Shown piece after piece: positions 1 to 9,133 of a DNA stretch of 64,000 nt; the stretch's first letter is position 1; each line of letters opens with the position of its first letter. The notes under the pieces are model-generated. The model saw only the letters and a list, made by a program, of their open reading frames with translations, searched no databases and had not been told where the DNA came from. This DNA is from Pseudomonas versuta. Its GTDB lineage: Bacteria > Pseudomonadota > Gammaproteobacteria > Pseudomonadales > Pseudomonadaceae. The translations under genes were made by a program, and so were the position numbers. The stretch spans positions 4,730,001 through 4,794,000 of the forward strand of contig NZ_CP012676.1 of NCBI RefSeq assembly GCF_001294575.1, given 5' to 3'.

Positions 1-333
1 GCCTTCGGGGGCGATCTGGGCGATGACTTTGGACAGCTCGAGCACTGGCGGGTGAGCGGTCATGAAAAACAGGTTGTAGTACGCCAGCTCGCGCATTTGC
101 TTACTGGCCACATCGGCCAGTTCGTCACGTCCGTAGCCAATGGCAACACACCACAGGCCGGCCATGCCGTCGAGAATTTTGTGACCTTCGCTGTCCCACA
201 GGTACACGCCCTTGGCGTGAGTGACAATGCGCGGCCCGACTTCTTTCAATTGCTTGAAATCACTGAATGGCGCCAGGTGATGGTCGTTGCTCAGTTGTTG
301 CCAGTGGAGGGTTTGCGGGTTCTTGTTGGTCAT
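1..333 (-). CDS. spuC: Polyamine (putrescine-pyruvate) aminotransferase SpuC, N-terminal part
   Basis: Only the first 111 codons are present; the gene runs off the left edge. The protein starts MTNKNPQTLHWQQL and contains a class III aminotransferase N-terminal region with an LDGMAGLWCV stretch near residue 54. SpuC-type enzymes transfer the amino group of putrescine or related polyamines to pyruvate, a PLP-dependent cytosolic step. It is third in the minus-strand order spuA-spuB-spuC, 72 bp after spuB, as in other pseudomonads. A GAGCT-rich ribosome site (AGGAGAGC on the coding strand) precedes the ATG at 333. The PLP lysine lies outside the window, so activity cannot be judged. Confidence 0.88.
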   Translation of the reverse strand, partial: MTNKNPQTLHWQQLSNDHHLAPFSDFKQLKEVGPRIVTHAKGVYLWDSEGHKILDGMAGLWCVAIGYGRDELADVASKQMRELAYYNLFFMTAHPPVLELSKVIAQIAPEG

Positions 334-405
334 ACAGAGCTCTCCTTTATTCCGTGAGGTGCCGCGCCTTCCTGGCGCAGCACTCCTGGTGACAGACGGG
401 GTGGA

Positions 406-1764
406 TCAGACGGCGAACAGCAGGAACTCCCGCTCCCACGAACTGATGACACGCTTGAAGTTTTCATGCTCGGCACGTTTGACTGCGATGTAACCCGCAA
501 TGAATTTGGTGCCCAGGTACTTTTCGACAGTCTTGCTGCTTTCCATGCGTGCCAGTGCTTCTTCAAGGGTCAGAGGCAGGCGCAGGTTGCGGCGTTCATA
601 ACCGCGGCCCACTACGGGAGCGCTCGGATTGATCCCTTCAACCATGCCGATATAGCCACACAGCAAGCTGGCAGCAATCGCCAGGTACGGGTTGGCGTCG
701 GCGCCCGGCAAGCGGTTCTCGACCCGGCGGTTTTGCGGGCCGGCATCCGGCACGCGCAGACCTACGGTCCGGTTCTCTTCGCCCCATTCCACGTTTACCG
801 GCGCCGAGGTATCAGGCAGGAAGCGGCGGAAGGAGTTCACGTTCGGCGCAAACAGTGGCAGCAGTTCAGGAATGAACTTCTGCAAGCCGCCGATGTGATT
901 CAGGAACAGCTGGCTCATGGTTCCATCTTCATTGGAGAAGATGTTTTTGCCGGTTTCGATGTCGATGATGCTCTGGTGCAAGTGCATGGCGCTGCCAGGC
1001 TCGCCGGTCATGGGTTTGGCCATGAAGGTAGCGGCTACGTCGTGCTTGAGCGCGGCTTCGCGCATGGTGCGTTTGAACACCAGAATCTGGTCGGCCAGCG
1101 ACAGTGCGTCGCCGTGACGGAAGTTGATTTCCATCTGCGCGGTGCCGTCTTCGTGGATCAGGGTGTCCAGATCCAGCTCTTGCAACTCGCACCAGTCGTA
1201 TACGTCTTCGAACAGCGGATCGAATTCGTTGGCCGCTTCAATGGAGAACGACTGACGGCCGGTCTCGGGGCGTCCCGAGCGTCCGATCGGTGGCTGCAAC
1301 GGGTAGTCCGGGTCGTCGCTGCGCTTGGTCAGGTAGAACTCCATCTCTGGCGCCACAATCGGCTGCCAGCCGTGATCGGCATAGAGTTTGAGGACCTTTT
1401 TCAGCACGTTGCGCGGCGACAGCTCAATCGGGTTGCCCTGTTTGTCGTAGGTGTCGTGAATCACCTGGGCCGTGGGTTCTATCGCCCAGGGCACCATAAA
1501 CACAGCGTTCTGGTCCGGACGGCAGATCATGTCGATATCGGCAGGGTCCAGCAGCTCGTAATAGATGTCGTCTTCGACATAGTCGCCCGTTACGGTTTGC
1601 AGCAAAACGCTCTCGGGCAGGCGCATGCCTTTTTCGGCAATGAACTTGTTGGTCGGCGAAATCTTGCCGCGTGTAATCCCGGTAAGGTCGGCGATCATGC
1701 ATTCGACTTCTGTGATCTTGTGGTCTTTCAACCAATCGGTGAGCTGGTCGAGGTTGTTACTCAT
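406..1764 (-). CDS. spuB: Gamma-glutamylpolyamine synthetase SpuB (glutamine synthetase family)
   Basis: 452-residue glutamine synthetase-like protein, the usual family length. It would ligate glutamate to putrescine or another polyamine using ATP, the entry step of the gamma-glutamylation pathway. Visible GS features are metal-binding glutamates E140 and E142 (APEMEFY), acidic and glutamate-site residues in the HEDGTAQMEIN stretch (about 204-215), an ATP-site MHLHQS (H261/H263), NVNSFRRF at 309-316 and an NRT loop at 331-333. The adenylylation tyrosine region of true GlnA is not obvious. It lies 36 bp after spuA and 72 bp before spuC, so the three are probably one operon. Confidence 0.9.
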   Translation of the reverse strand: MSNNLDQLTDWLKDHKITEVECMIADLTGITRGKISPTNKFIAEKGMRLPESVLLQTVTGDYVEDDIYYELLDPADIDMICRPDQNAVFMVPWAIEPTAQVIHDTYDKQGNPIELSPRNVLKKVLKLYADHGWQPIVAPEMEFYLTKRSDDPDYPLQPPIGRSGRPETGRQSFSIEAANEFDPLFEDVYDWCELQELDLDTLIHEDGTAQMEINFRHGDALSLADQILVFKRTMREAALKHDVAATFMAKPMTGEPGSAMHLHQSIIDIETGKNIFSNEDGTMSQLFLNHIGGLQKFIPELLPLFAPNVNSFRRFLPDTSAPVNVEWGEENRTVGLRVPDAGPQNRRVENRLPGADANPYLAIAASLLCGYIGMVEGINPSAPVVGRGYERRNLRLPLTLEEALARMESSKTVEKYLGTKFIAGYIAVKRAEHENFKRVISSWEREFLLFAV

Positions 1765-1800
1765 AAATGCCTCTGGGCTGAGTGTCCTGACTTGGATAAG

Positions 1801-2577
1801 TCAGGCGTTTACTGACGCATCCGCGTCGCGTTGGGTCGCGCGCCTTCTGCAGGCATCGCCAAATGCCTGGAAGATGGCGAGATAAATCGGGTTAGAGCTT
1901 ACCTGCCATTCGGGGTGCCATTGCACAGCTAAAGCAAAAGCCTTGCCGCCCTCGACCGAAACCGCCTCAACCAGCCCGTCCGGGGCCACGGCCTCAACCC
2001 GTAACCCGGGGGCCAATTGATCGACACCCTGGGTGTGAATCGAGTTGACCTCGAACTCCGCCGGCAGGCCCAGACCCGCCAGTACGCCGCCCGGTTGAAT
2101 GTGCATGGCATGGCTCGGTGCGTACTGCACCTCAACGGGCGCGCTGGGGTCTTCGCGATGCTCGATGAAGCCTTCGACTTCATGCAATTTCTGGTGAAGT
2201 GTGCCCCCCAGGGCTACATTCAACTCCTGAAACCCGCGGCAGATCCCCAGCACAGGAATACCTGCGGCTATGGCGGCGCGAATCAGGGGGAGGGTGGTGC
2301 CATCACGGTCAGGATCATGCAGCGTGCCAGGCGCGCTGGCAGGGCCGTGATATAAGTGAGGTTCGATGTTGGAAGGTGAACCGGTAAAGAGCAGGCCGTC
2401 CAGACTGTCCAGAATATTTGTCGGATCAATCAGTTCCGCCAATGACGGAAGGATCAGAGGCAAGCCTTTGGCGGCCACCGCGACTGCTCGCACGTACTTA
2501 TCGCCAGTGATGTGATAAGGATGCAAACCGATCTGCTTGGTGCAGGCGGTGACGCCGATTAACGGCAGGCGTGACAT
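1801..2577 (-). CDS. spuA: Gamma-glutamyl-GABA hydrolase SpuA (peptidase C26, class I glutamine amidotransferase fold)
   Basis: 258 residues. It matches PuuD/SpuA hydrolases that release GABA and glutamate from gamma-glutamyl-GABA at the end of the putrescine pathway. The nucleophile elbow GICRGF puts the catalytic cysteine at C113, and QWHPEW supplies H221 and E223, so the full Cys-His-Glu triad is present. It is the first gene of the minus-strand spuABC unit and is divergent from spuI across a 278-bp AT-rich spacer that should hold both promoters. No signal peptide, so cytosolic. Confidence 0.9.
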   Translation of the reverse strand: MSRLPLIGVTACTKQIGLHPYHITGDKYVRAVAVAAKGLPLILPSLAELIDPTNILDSLDGLLFTGSPSNIEPHLYHGPASAPGTLHDPDRDGTTLPLIRAAIAAGIPVLGICRGFQELNVALGGTLHQKLHEVEGFIEHREDPSAPVEVQYAPSHAMHIQPGGVLAGLGLPAEFEVNSIHTQGVDQLAPGLRVEAVAPDGLVEAVSVEGGKAFALAVQWHPEWQVSSNPIYLAIFQAFGDACRRRATQRDADASVNA

Positions 2578-2855
2578 GTAACACCCCGGTATTATTGCTG
2601 TTATGGGTTTGAATCGAGCTTAGCCTTGTTCATTTTTTTACACAACACCCCCGTAAAAAATACAATACGGCCCGCTCAAGCCTGCGGTCGGCAAAGGTTT
2701 TAAAAGGGCAAAGACGCCCTAAAAAGCGTCAAAAATGGCCTTTCAGCCCTTTTTAAGGGCAAAAAAGAGGCTGCTTGACTTCGGTATGCCGTTCGGGTTG
2801 ACTGAATCCCGTAGCGCTCAATGATTGATATTTTTAACAACAAAGGTGTTGCATC
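2578..2855. promoter_or_regulatory. Divergent spuA/spuI promoter region
   Basis: 278-bp AT-rich spacer between divergent spuA and spuI. It contains a perfect small hairpin GCCCTT-TTT-AAGGGC at 2746-2760 and a second AAAGGGCAAA copy near 2704, so an AAGGGCA element is present at least twice. No convincing -35/-10 pair stands out. A role as operator is inferred from position only. Confidence 0.45.
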
Positions 2856-4232
2856 ATGTCGGTACCCCCGCGTGCCGTTCAGCTTAACGAAGCGAACGCG
2901 TTCCTTAAGGAACATCCTGAGGTTCTGTACGTTGACCTTCTAATTGCGGATATGAATGGTGTGGTGCGCGGCAAGCGCATTGAACGCACCAGCCTCCACA
3001 AGGTTTACGAGAAAGGCATCAACCTGCCAGCCTCTCTTTTTGCGCTGGATATCAACGGCTCAACGGTGGAAAGCACCGGTCTGGGGCTGGATATCGGTGA
3101 CGCAGACAGAATCTGTTATCCAATCCCTGACACCCTGTGCAATGAGCCGTGGCAAAAGCGCCCAACCGCGCAACTGCTGATGACCATGCACGAACTCGAA
3201 GGTGAACCCTTCTTCGCCGACCCTCGCGAAGTATTGCGTCAAGTTGTTACTAAATTTGATGACATGGGCCTCACCATCTGCGCCGCTTTCGAGCTCGAGT
3301 TCTACCTGATCGACCAGGAGAACGTAAACGGGCGTCCACAACCGCCGCGTTCGCCGATCTCCGGCAAACGTCCGCATTCGACCCAGGTTTACCTGATCGA
3401 CGATCTCGACGAATACGTCGACTGCCTCCAGGACATTCTGGAAGGTGCCAAAGAACAAGGCATCCCGGCTGACGCCATCGTTAAAGAAAGTGCCCCGGCG
3501 CAGTTCGAAGTGAACCTGCACCACGTTGCCGACCCGATCAAGGCTTGCGACTACGCGGTACTGCTTAAACGTCTGATCAAGAACATCGCCTACGACCATG
3601 AGATGGACACCACGTTCATGGCCAAGCCTTATCCGGGCCAGGCGGGTAACGGGTTGCACGTACATATTTCGATTCTGGACAAAGAAGGCAAAAATATTTT
3701 TGCCAGCGAGGATCCCGAGCAGAACGCCGCATTGCGTCACGCGATCGGCGGTGTGCTCGAGACCCTACCGGCGCAGATGGCGTTCCTTTGCCCTAACGTC
3801 AACTCGTACCGTCGTTTCGGCGCACAGTTCTACGTGCCGAACTCGCCGTGCTGGGGCCTGGACAACCGTACGGTCGCCTTGCGCGTGCCGACCGGCTCAT
3901 CTGACTCCGTGCGTCTGGAACACCGGGTTGCCGGCGCTGATGCCAACCCGTACTTGTTGATGGCTTCGGTTCTGGCAGGCGTGCACCACGGTCTGACTAA
4001 CAAGATCGAGCCACCGCCACCCGTAGAAGGCAACTCCTACGAGCAGAACGAGCAGAGCCTGCCGAACAACTTGCGTGATGCCCTGCGCGAGCTGGATGAC
4101 AGCGAAGTCATGGCCAAATATATCGACCCCAAATACATCGATATTTTTGTTGCCTGTAAAGAGAGCGAACTGGAAGAGTTTGAGCATTCCATCTCCGACC
4201 TCGAGTACAACTGGTACCTGCATACCGTGTAA
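2856..4232 (+). CDS. spuI: Glutamine synthetase-family gamma-glutamylpolyamine synthetase SpuI
   Basis: 458 residues, a paralogue of the neighbouring spuB product with the same GS architecture: metal-site glutamates E146/E148 in AAFELEFY, HVH at 268-270 and the NVNSYRRF loop near residue 312. In Pseudomonas a gene of this type sits divergently beside spuABC and is thought to glutamylate polyamines or related amines. ATG at 2856 follows a weak ribosome site in a region shared with the spuA promoter. It ends in a good intrinsic terminator 20 bp downstream, so it is probably monocistronic. Its exact substrate is not readable from the sequence. Confidence 0.86.
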   Translation: MSVPPRAVQLNEANAFLKEHPEVLYVDLLIADMNGVVRGKRIERTSLHKVYEKGINLPASLFALDINGSTVESTGLGLDIGDADRICYPIPDTLCNEPWQKRPTAQLLMTMHELEGEPFFADPREVLRQVVTKFDDMGLTICAAFELEFYLIDQENVNGRPQPPRSPISGKRPHSTQVYLIDDLDEYVDCLQDILEGAKEQGIPADAIVKESAPAQFEVNLHHVADPIKACDYAVLLKRLIKNIAYDHEMDTTFMAKPYPGQAGNGLHVHISILDKEGKNIFASEDPEQNAALRHAIGGVLETLPAQMAFLCPNVNSYRRFGAQFYVPNSPCWGLDNRTVALRVPTGSSDSVRLEHRVAGADANPYLLMASVLAGVHHGLTNKIEPPPPVEGNSYEQNEQSLPNNLRDALRELDDSEVMAKYIDPKYIDIFVACKESELEEFEHSISDLEYNWYLHTV

Positions 4233-4247
4233 GCGATTGCAGTACTG

Positions 4248-4284
4248 AAAAACGCCATCGGCCCACAGCCGGTGGCGTTTTTTT
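4248..4284 (+). terminator. Rho-independent terminator of spuI
   Basis: Stem AACGCCATCGGC (4251-4262) pairs with GCCGGTGGCGTT (4268-4279) with one G:U pair, followed by a T-run. It lies directly after the spuI stop. Confidence 0.88.
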
Positions 4285-4376
4285 ATGGGTTCACAGCCGC
4301 GGGCGATCAGGGTGAAGGTCTGTGGCTAACATCCTGCCCGGCTCGTACAATGCCTGCTGCCCCGCAGGAGACACCC

Positions 4377-5036
4377 ATGACGCGCCCCGCCACGCCCCGC
4401 GCTACACCTCGCAAGCCCCGCGCCCGCAGTCAGGTCCGAATCGATTCGATACTCGATGCTGCCCGCACATTGCTCGCGGCAGAGGGGGTGTCCAGCCTGT
4501 CGATTTACAGCGTGGCGCAGCGTGCCGCCATCGCACCTTCATCGGTCTACCACTTTTTCCCCAGTGTGCCGGCGTTGCTCCAGGCCCTGACCAGTGATGT
4601 CCATGCAGCGTTCCGCGCCTGCCTGCAAGTGCCCGTTGCCCACGGCGAACTCACTGGCTGGCGCGATCTTTCGCGGATTATCGAACAACGCATGCTGACC
4701 ATTTACCACCAGGACGCGGCGGCCCGGCAGCTGATCCTGGCTCAGCACGGGCTTACCGAAGTGACCCTGGCCGACCGCCAGCACGATCTTGAACTGGGGC
4801 AATTGATGCACGCGCTTTTTATGCGCCACTTCGAGCTACCGGTAATGCCGCAAGAGGTGGACGTTTTTGCCCTGGCGATGGAATTGGGCGACCGCGTGTA
4901 TGCGCGTTCCATGCAGCTTCACGACTGCATCACCCCACGCATGGCCGAAGAAGGGGCGCGGGTGGTCGATGCGTATTTGGGCTTGTACCTGCCGCCGTAC
5001 CTGCCCAAACGCCCAAGCCCGGCGTTACCTCTGTAG
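4377..5036 (+). CDS. TetR/AcrR family transcriptional regulator
   Basis: 219 residues from the ATG at 4377, chosen because GCAGGAG lies 6-7 bases upstream; the longer open frame from 4272 would run through the spuI terminator. An unusually basic, Pro/Thr/Arg-rich tail (residues 1-20) precedes a TetR helix-turn-helix at about 42-61 (SVAQRAAIAPSSVYHFF). The C-terminal ligand domain is not recognisable. It lies between the polyamine genes and the convergent tauD gene, so its target is uncertain; a link to spuI or polyamines is only positional. Its TAG stop is formed by the start of a REP element. Confidence 0.8.
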   Translation: MTRPATPRATPRKPRARSQVRIDSILDAARTLLAAEGVSSLSIYSVAQRAAIAPSSVYHFFPSVPALLQALTSDVHAAFRACLQVPVAHGELTGWRDLSRIIEQRMLTIYHQDAAARQLILAQHGLTEVTLADRQHDLELGQLMHALFMRHFELPVMPQEVDVFALAMELGDRVYARSMQLHDCITPRMAEEGARVVDAYLGLYLPPYLPKRPSPALPL

Positions 5037-5100
5037 GAGCGAGCTTTTCAACGCTGTAACCCGGGCCGTGAAGAGCTCGCGAGGCAAGCTCGCTCCTACA
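5032..5100. repeat. REP pair (REPIN-like) between the TetR gene and tauD
   Basis: GTAGGAGCGAGCTT facing GCAAGCTCGCTCCTAC across about 40 bp. A further AAGCTCGCTCC copy follows at about 5103. The left arm overlaps the TetR stop codon. Confidence 0.8.
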
Positions 5101-5120
5101 ACAAGCTCGCTCCGTCTGTG

Positions 5121-5954
5121 TCAGAAGGGCGCGTCACCCAGGATTGTCGCGCGATGCATCACGCGCCGGTTCGGGCGGTAATCATCCACGGCGTAATGCT
5201 GGGTCACACGGTTGTCCCAGAACGCGACGTCGTTCTCTTGCCAGCGCCAGCGGATGGTGTACTCGGGGCGGGTGCTGTGGGCGAACAGCAGCTTCAAAAT
5301 CGCTTCGCTTTCAGCCTCTGAAAGCTCATTGATTTTCGTGGTGAAGCCTTCGTTGACGAACAGCGACTTGCGGCCGCTGACCGGGTGCGTGCGTACCACC
5401 GGGTGCGACAGCGGCGGGTTGTTTTTACGGGTCTGGTCCCAGCGCAGAAAATCTTCAGGTGTAGAGCCGAAACGCTCCAGCGGGAACGACTTGGTGAAGT
5501 CGTGGGTTGCAGTCAAACCATCCAGCAACACTTGCAATGGCCTGGACAGCCCCTCGAACGCTGCAATCCCGCTGGCCCACAAGGTATCGCCGCCAAAGGC
5601 CGGCAACTGCTTGGCACTCAGCACCGCACCCATCGCCGGGGTCGGCAAAAAGGTTACGTCGGTGTGCCATACCGCGTTGTCACGCACGTCGGTGACGGCG
5701 GTGTCCAGCACCAGCACTTCGGGCTGCTCAGGTACGTTGGGATAGATCGGATGAATATGCAGATCACCAAAATTGGCCGCAAAGCGTGCTTGCTGCTGCG
5801 GGGTGATCGACTGGTCTTTGAAGAAAATAACCTGATGCTCAAGCAGCGCTTGCTCGATGGCATCGCGCTGCTGCGGGCTCAGGGGGCGGGTCAGGTCAAC
5901 GCCGTCAATCTGGGCGCCAAGGGCAGAGCTAATCGGGGTAATGGTCAGGCTCAT
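5121..5954 (-). CDS. tauD: Taurine dioxygenase TauD
   Basis: 277 residues. Fe(II)/2-oxoglutarate dioxygenase that hydroxylates taurine so that it breaks down to aminoacetaldehyde and sulfite. The iron facial triad is H97, D99 (WHTDVTF) and H253 (VTQHYA), and the 2-oxoglutarate-binding arginine corresponds to R268. All are offset by two from the E. coli enzyme as I recall it. It is the last gene of the minus-strand tauABCD operon, 44 bp after tauC, the standard order. Cytosolic. Expression would be expected under sulfate starvation. Confidence 0.93.
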   Translation of the reverse strand: MSLTITPISSALGAQIDGVDLTRPLSPQQRDAIEQALLEHQVIFFKDQSITPQQQARFAANFGDLHIHPIYPNVPEQPEVLVLDTAVTDVRDNAVWHTDVTFLPTPAMGAVLSAKQLPAFGGDTLWASGIAAFEGLSRPLQVLLDGLTATHDFTKSFPLERFGSTPEDFLRWDQTRKNNPPLSHPVVRTHPVSGRKSLFVNEGFTTKINELSEAESEAILKLLFAHSTRPEYTIRWRWQENDVAFWDNRVTQHYAVDDYRPNRRVMHRATILGDAPF

Positions 5955-5998
5955 GGTCTATCTCTTTATCAGCGCGCCGATTGATCAGCGTCGAGTGT

Positions 5999-6835
5999 CT
6001 AGTGAGCCTGGCCGTGCCACGGCACCAGCTTGCGTTGCAGGGCGCGCAGGCCCATTTCCATGGCAAAGGCGATGATGGCAATCACCAGAATTCCCAGTAC
6101 CACCACGTCGGTGACCAGAAATTGTGCGGCGGACTGCACCATGAAACCCAGCCCGCTGGTGGCGGCGATCAACTCGGCTGCCACCAGGGTCGACCAGCCG
6201 ACGCCAAGGCCGATACGCACACCGGTCAGAATGTCCGGCAGGGCGCTGGGCAAAATCACATGGCGAATCAACTGCCAGCGGGTGGCACCCAACGACTGAG
6301 CGGCGCGGACTTTGGCCGGGTCGACGGTACGCACGCCGGTGGCAGTCGCAATTGCAATCGGGGCAAAAATCGCCAGGTAAATCAGCAGCACTTTTGAAAG
6401 CTCGCCAATCCCGCACCAGATCACAATCAGCGGCAAATAGGCCAGCGGCGGAATCGGGCGATAGAACTCGATCAGCGGGTCGAAAATCCCCCGCGCAATG
6501 CGGTTGTGGCCAATGGCGATACCCACCGGTACGGCGGTCAGGATCGCAAACCCCAGGCCCAGGCCGATACGGCTCAGGCTAGCGCCCAAGTGTTGCCACA
6601 AGGTGGAGTCCATATAACCTTTGGTCGCCAGCAACCAGCCCTTTTCCAGTACGGCGGACGGTGGCGGTAAAAACAGCGGTTCGATCAGCCCGGCCGCGGT
6701 CACGGCCCACCAAAGGGCAATCAGGGTGACGATGGTCAGGACGCTGATCCAGCGTGTGCTCAGGCTGCGTTTCACCGGGCGCGGTGCGTGGGGTGCGGCA
6801 ACCGGAGCTGCGGCAACGGCTTCATAACTGCTCAT
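5999..6835 (-). CDS. tauC: Taurine ABC transporter permease TauC
   Basis: 278-residue inner-membrane permease of the TauC/SsuC type, with about six hydrophobic helices after a roughly 30-residue Pro/Ala-rich cytoplasmic tail. The ATPase-coupling EAA-like loop is visible as [17 protein letters not shown] around residue 175. Its ATG overlaps the tauB stop by 4 bp (ATGA), so translation is coupled. Together with TauA and TauB it imports taurine. The alternative, another sulfonate, is unlikely because tauD follows directly. Confidence 0.92.
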   Translation of the reverse strand: MSSYEAVAAAPVAAPHAPRPVKRSLSTRWISVLTIVTLIALWWAVTAAGLIEPLFLPPPSAVLEKGWLLATKGYMDSTLWQHLGASLSRIGLGLGFAILTAVPVGIAIGHNRIARGIFDPLIEFYRPIPPLAYLPLIVIWCGIGELSKVLLIYLAIFAPIAIATATGVRTVDPAKVRAAQSLGATRWQLIRHVILPSALPDILTGVRIGLGVGWSTLVAAELIAATSGLGFMVQSAAQFLVTDVVVLGILVIAIIAFAMEMGLRALQRKLVPWHGQAH

Positions 6836-7626
6836 GCGTGCTCCTGATGCTGTGTGGCACTGCGTTGGGAAAACACGCGCTCAAGCACGTGCTCACGGGT
6901 TTCGATAAAGCGTGGATCGGACTTGATCGAACGGGCCGATTCACCGGCGTTGTAACGCTTTCCGAAATCCAGGCTCAGGCGCTCGACGATGCGGCCCGGG
7001 TTGGGTGCCAGCAAAATCAGGTCAGTGGCCAGAAACACCGCTTCTTCAATGTCATGGGTAATCAGGAATACGGGTTTGTCGGTGCGCTTGCACACTTGCA
7101 GCAGCAGTTCTTGCATCTGTTCGCGGGTGAAGGCATCCAGCGCGCCGAAAGGTTCGTCCATCAGCAACACGCGGGGATCGGCAGCCAGGGCACGAGCCAG
7201 GCCGACGCGCTGCTTCTGGCCGCCCGAAAGCTCCCAGACGCGGCGCTGTTCAAAGCCCGACAAATCCACCAGCGCCAGCATTTCACGGGCGCGGATTTCG
7301 CGCTTGTCGCGGGGTACACCGGCCAGTTCCAGGCCGAAAGCCACGTTGGCCAGGACGTCTTGCCAGGGCAGCAGCACGTCGTCCTGAAACACCACGCCAC
7401 GCTCGGCACTCGGTCCCTTGACCGGGGCACCGTCGAGGGTGATGCGCCCCGCGCTCGGTTCGACAAAACCGGCGATCAGATTCAGCAATGACGTTTTGCC
7501 GCTGCCCGACGGGCCAAGGGCGACCAACAATTGCTGAGGGCCGAGGTTGACGGAAATATCCGACAGCACCGGCTCAGCTGCGCCCGGGTACTGTGCGCTG
7601 ATGCGCTCCAGTGATAACAAGGCCAT
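6832..7626 (-). CDS. tauB: Taurine ABC transporter ATP-binding protein TauB
   Basis: 264 residues. Walker A GPSGSGKT at 38-45, ABC signature LSGGQ at 133-137 and Walker B LLMDEP at 154-159, followed by the H-loop ITHDIEEAV. It energises taurine import through TauC. It sits 27 bp after tauA and overlaps tauC by 4 bp. The [10 protein letters not shown]-loop region is typical of nitrate/sulfonate/taurine importers. Confidence 0.93.
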   Translation of the reverse strand: MALLSLERISAQYPGAAEPVLSDISVNLGPQQLLVALGPSGSGKTSLLNLIAGFVEPSAGRITLDGAPVKGPSAERGVVFQDDVLLPWQDVLANVAFGLELAGVPRDKREIRAREMLALVDLSGFEQRRVWELSGGQKQRVGLARALAADPRVLLMDEPFGALDAFTREQMQELLLQVCKRTDKPVFLITHDIEEAVFLATDLILLAPNPGRIVERLSLDFGKRYNAGESARSIKSDPRFIETREHVLERVFSQRSATQHQEHA

Positions 7627-7653
7627 GACGGTCGACTCCTCAGCGGGCGAAAA

Positions 7654-8637
7654 TTATTGAGTAATGAAGCTGGCGTTGACCGACGGCGCGTAGTCCGGCA
7701 GTACCGCATCGACCTTGCCTTGCTCTTTGAGGAAGGCGGCAGTGTCGGTCAGCGCTTTAGTGGTCGGCGCGCCGAGCAGGACAACTTGATCCGCGGCCAG
7801 CGGGTAGACGTTGCCTTGCAGCAGCACCGGGATGTCAGCAGGCTTGGCGCCGGAGAGCTTCACCACTTTGTCGACGTTGCTTTGATTGGCCAGCCAGGCT
7901 TGCGGATCCTTGCGATAGTCGGCGTAGGCATCCAGCGTGACCTTGGCAAAGCCTTTAACGATTTCCGGGTGCTTGGCAGCAAAGTCTTTGCGCACGATCC
8001 ATGCATCAAAAGTCGGTGCACCGAATTTGGCCAGCTCGCCAGAGGTAATCAGCACTTTGCCGTTCTCCTTGGCTGCGCCTAATGCCGGGTCCCACACATA
8101 AGTGGCGTCGATATCGCCACGCTTCCAGGCCGCCACAATGGCCGGCGGTGCAAGGTTCAGAATCTGTACTTTCGAAGGGTCAATGTTCCAGTGCTTGAGC
8201 GCTGCCAGCAGGCTGTAGTGCCCGGTGGACACAAAAGGCACGGCAACTTTCTTGCCGATCAGGTCTTGCGGGCTATTGATTCCGGAACCGTCACGGGCCA
8301 CCAGTGCCTCAGCGCCGCCGATCTGGGTGGCGATCAAAAAGGTTTCCACCGGCACTTTGCGGGTGATGGCCGCGGTCAGCGGGCTGGACCCCAGATAGCC
8401 GATTTGCACATCACCCGAGGCAATGGCGGCAATGATGTCTGAGCCGTTATCGAATTTGCGCCAGTTGATTTTGGCGCCCGTGGCCTTTTCGTAAGCCCCA
8501 TCGGCCTGGGCGACTTTGGCCGGGTCAACGGTGGTTTGGTAAGCCACGGTCACATCGGTACTGGCGGCCTGCGCAAAGAAACTGGCACCCGCCAGAGACA
8601 GAGCTGCCAAAAGGCGTAAGGGGGAGTGCAGTTTCAT
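7654..8637 (-). CDS. tauA: Periplasmic taurine-binding protein TauA
   Basis: 327 residues from the ATG at 8637, chosen because GAGGAG lies 8 bases upstream; an upstream in-frame start at 8667 lacks this. A Sec signal peptide with cleavage near AQA-AS (about residue 25) precedes an NMT1/SsuA-like binding domain beginning DVTVAYQ. It delivers taurine to TauBC. First gene of the minus-strand tauABCD operon, reading away from a 496-bp AT-rich spacer shared with the divergent porin gene. Confidence 0.92.
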   Translation of the reverse strand: MKLHSPLRLLAALSLAGASFFAQAASTDVTVAYQTTVDPAKVAQADGAYEKATGAKINWRKFDNGSDIIAAIASGDVQIGYLGSSPLTAAITRKVPVETFLIATQIGGAEALVARDGSGINSPQDLIGKKVAVPFVSTGHYSLLAALKHWNIDPSKVQILNLAPPAIVAAWKRGDIDATYVWDPALGAAKENGKVLITSGELAKFGAPTFDAWIVRKDFAAKHPEIVKGFAKVTLDAYADYRKDPQAWLANQSNVDKVVKLSGAKPADIPVLLQGNVYPLAADQVVLLGAPTTKALTDTAAFLKEQGKVDAVLPDYAPSVNASFITQ

Positions 8638-9133
8638 CAGGAAGCTCCTCGGCAGGCGGCCGGACATCGGCAGAGCGCGAGGTTAAATGATCTAAGAATG
8701 CGTAAATAAATAACTTTTAAGCATTAGCTTATGAAGTTCTGAACACTAGATACGCGCGCGAGCTTTAACTGCGTCGCGTTTTTTGCCGGCATCTGGTCGG
8801 GTCGCGGGATAAGAACTAAACGCTATTAAAAAATTCATAAATTATTGTTTATAAATTAGACAAAAGGCCTATAGGATTCCCCCGATTTTGCGTAGGAAAT
8901 ATTTAGCTATATATTCTTTTGATCTGAAAAAATTCGAAACAATTCTTTTTGGTTTTATTGAATAGCCATTACCCTGCGCACAAACGGCAGATGACTAGAC
9001 AAAGGTCGTAGACATGATTGGTTACGATTGACTTGTCAGTCACTGTCTGGCGCTAATCGCGCATCTGTAGCACCGAGGCGTCAGATCTTGGGCTAAAGAA
9101 CTACAAAAATTAGAAACGCATAGGAGCAACACC
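8638..9133. promoter_or_regulatory. Divergent tauA / OprD-porin regulatory region
   Basis: 496 bp without a gene, markedly AT-rich in the middle. Elements seen: an inverted repeat TAAGC-ATTA-GCTTA at 8718-8731 close to tauA, a direct repeat of ATAAATTA at 8837-8844 and 8851-8858, and a possible sigma-70 promoter toward the porin (TTGCGT at 8888-8893, 16-bp spacer, TATATT at 8910-8915). The leader to the porin start would then be about 200 nt. Binding by CysB or another sulfur regulator is inferred, not shown. Confidence 0.5.

Noticed and set aside
466-1815. 449-codon plus-strand frame opposite spuB
   Set aside because: Antisense shadow of a well-identified glutamine synthetase homologue.
2700-2915. 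71-codon minus-strand frame in the spuA-spuI spacer
   Set aside because: Overlaps the start of spuI and the hairpin-rich regulatory region; unsupported.
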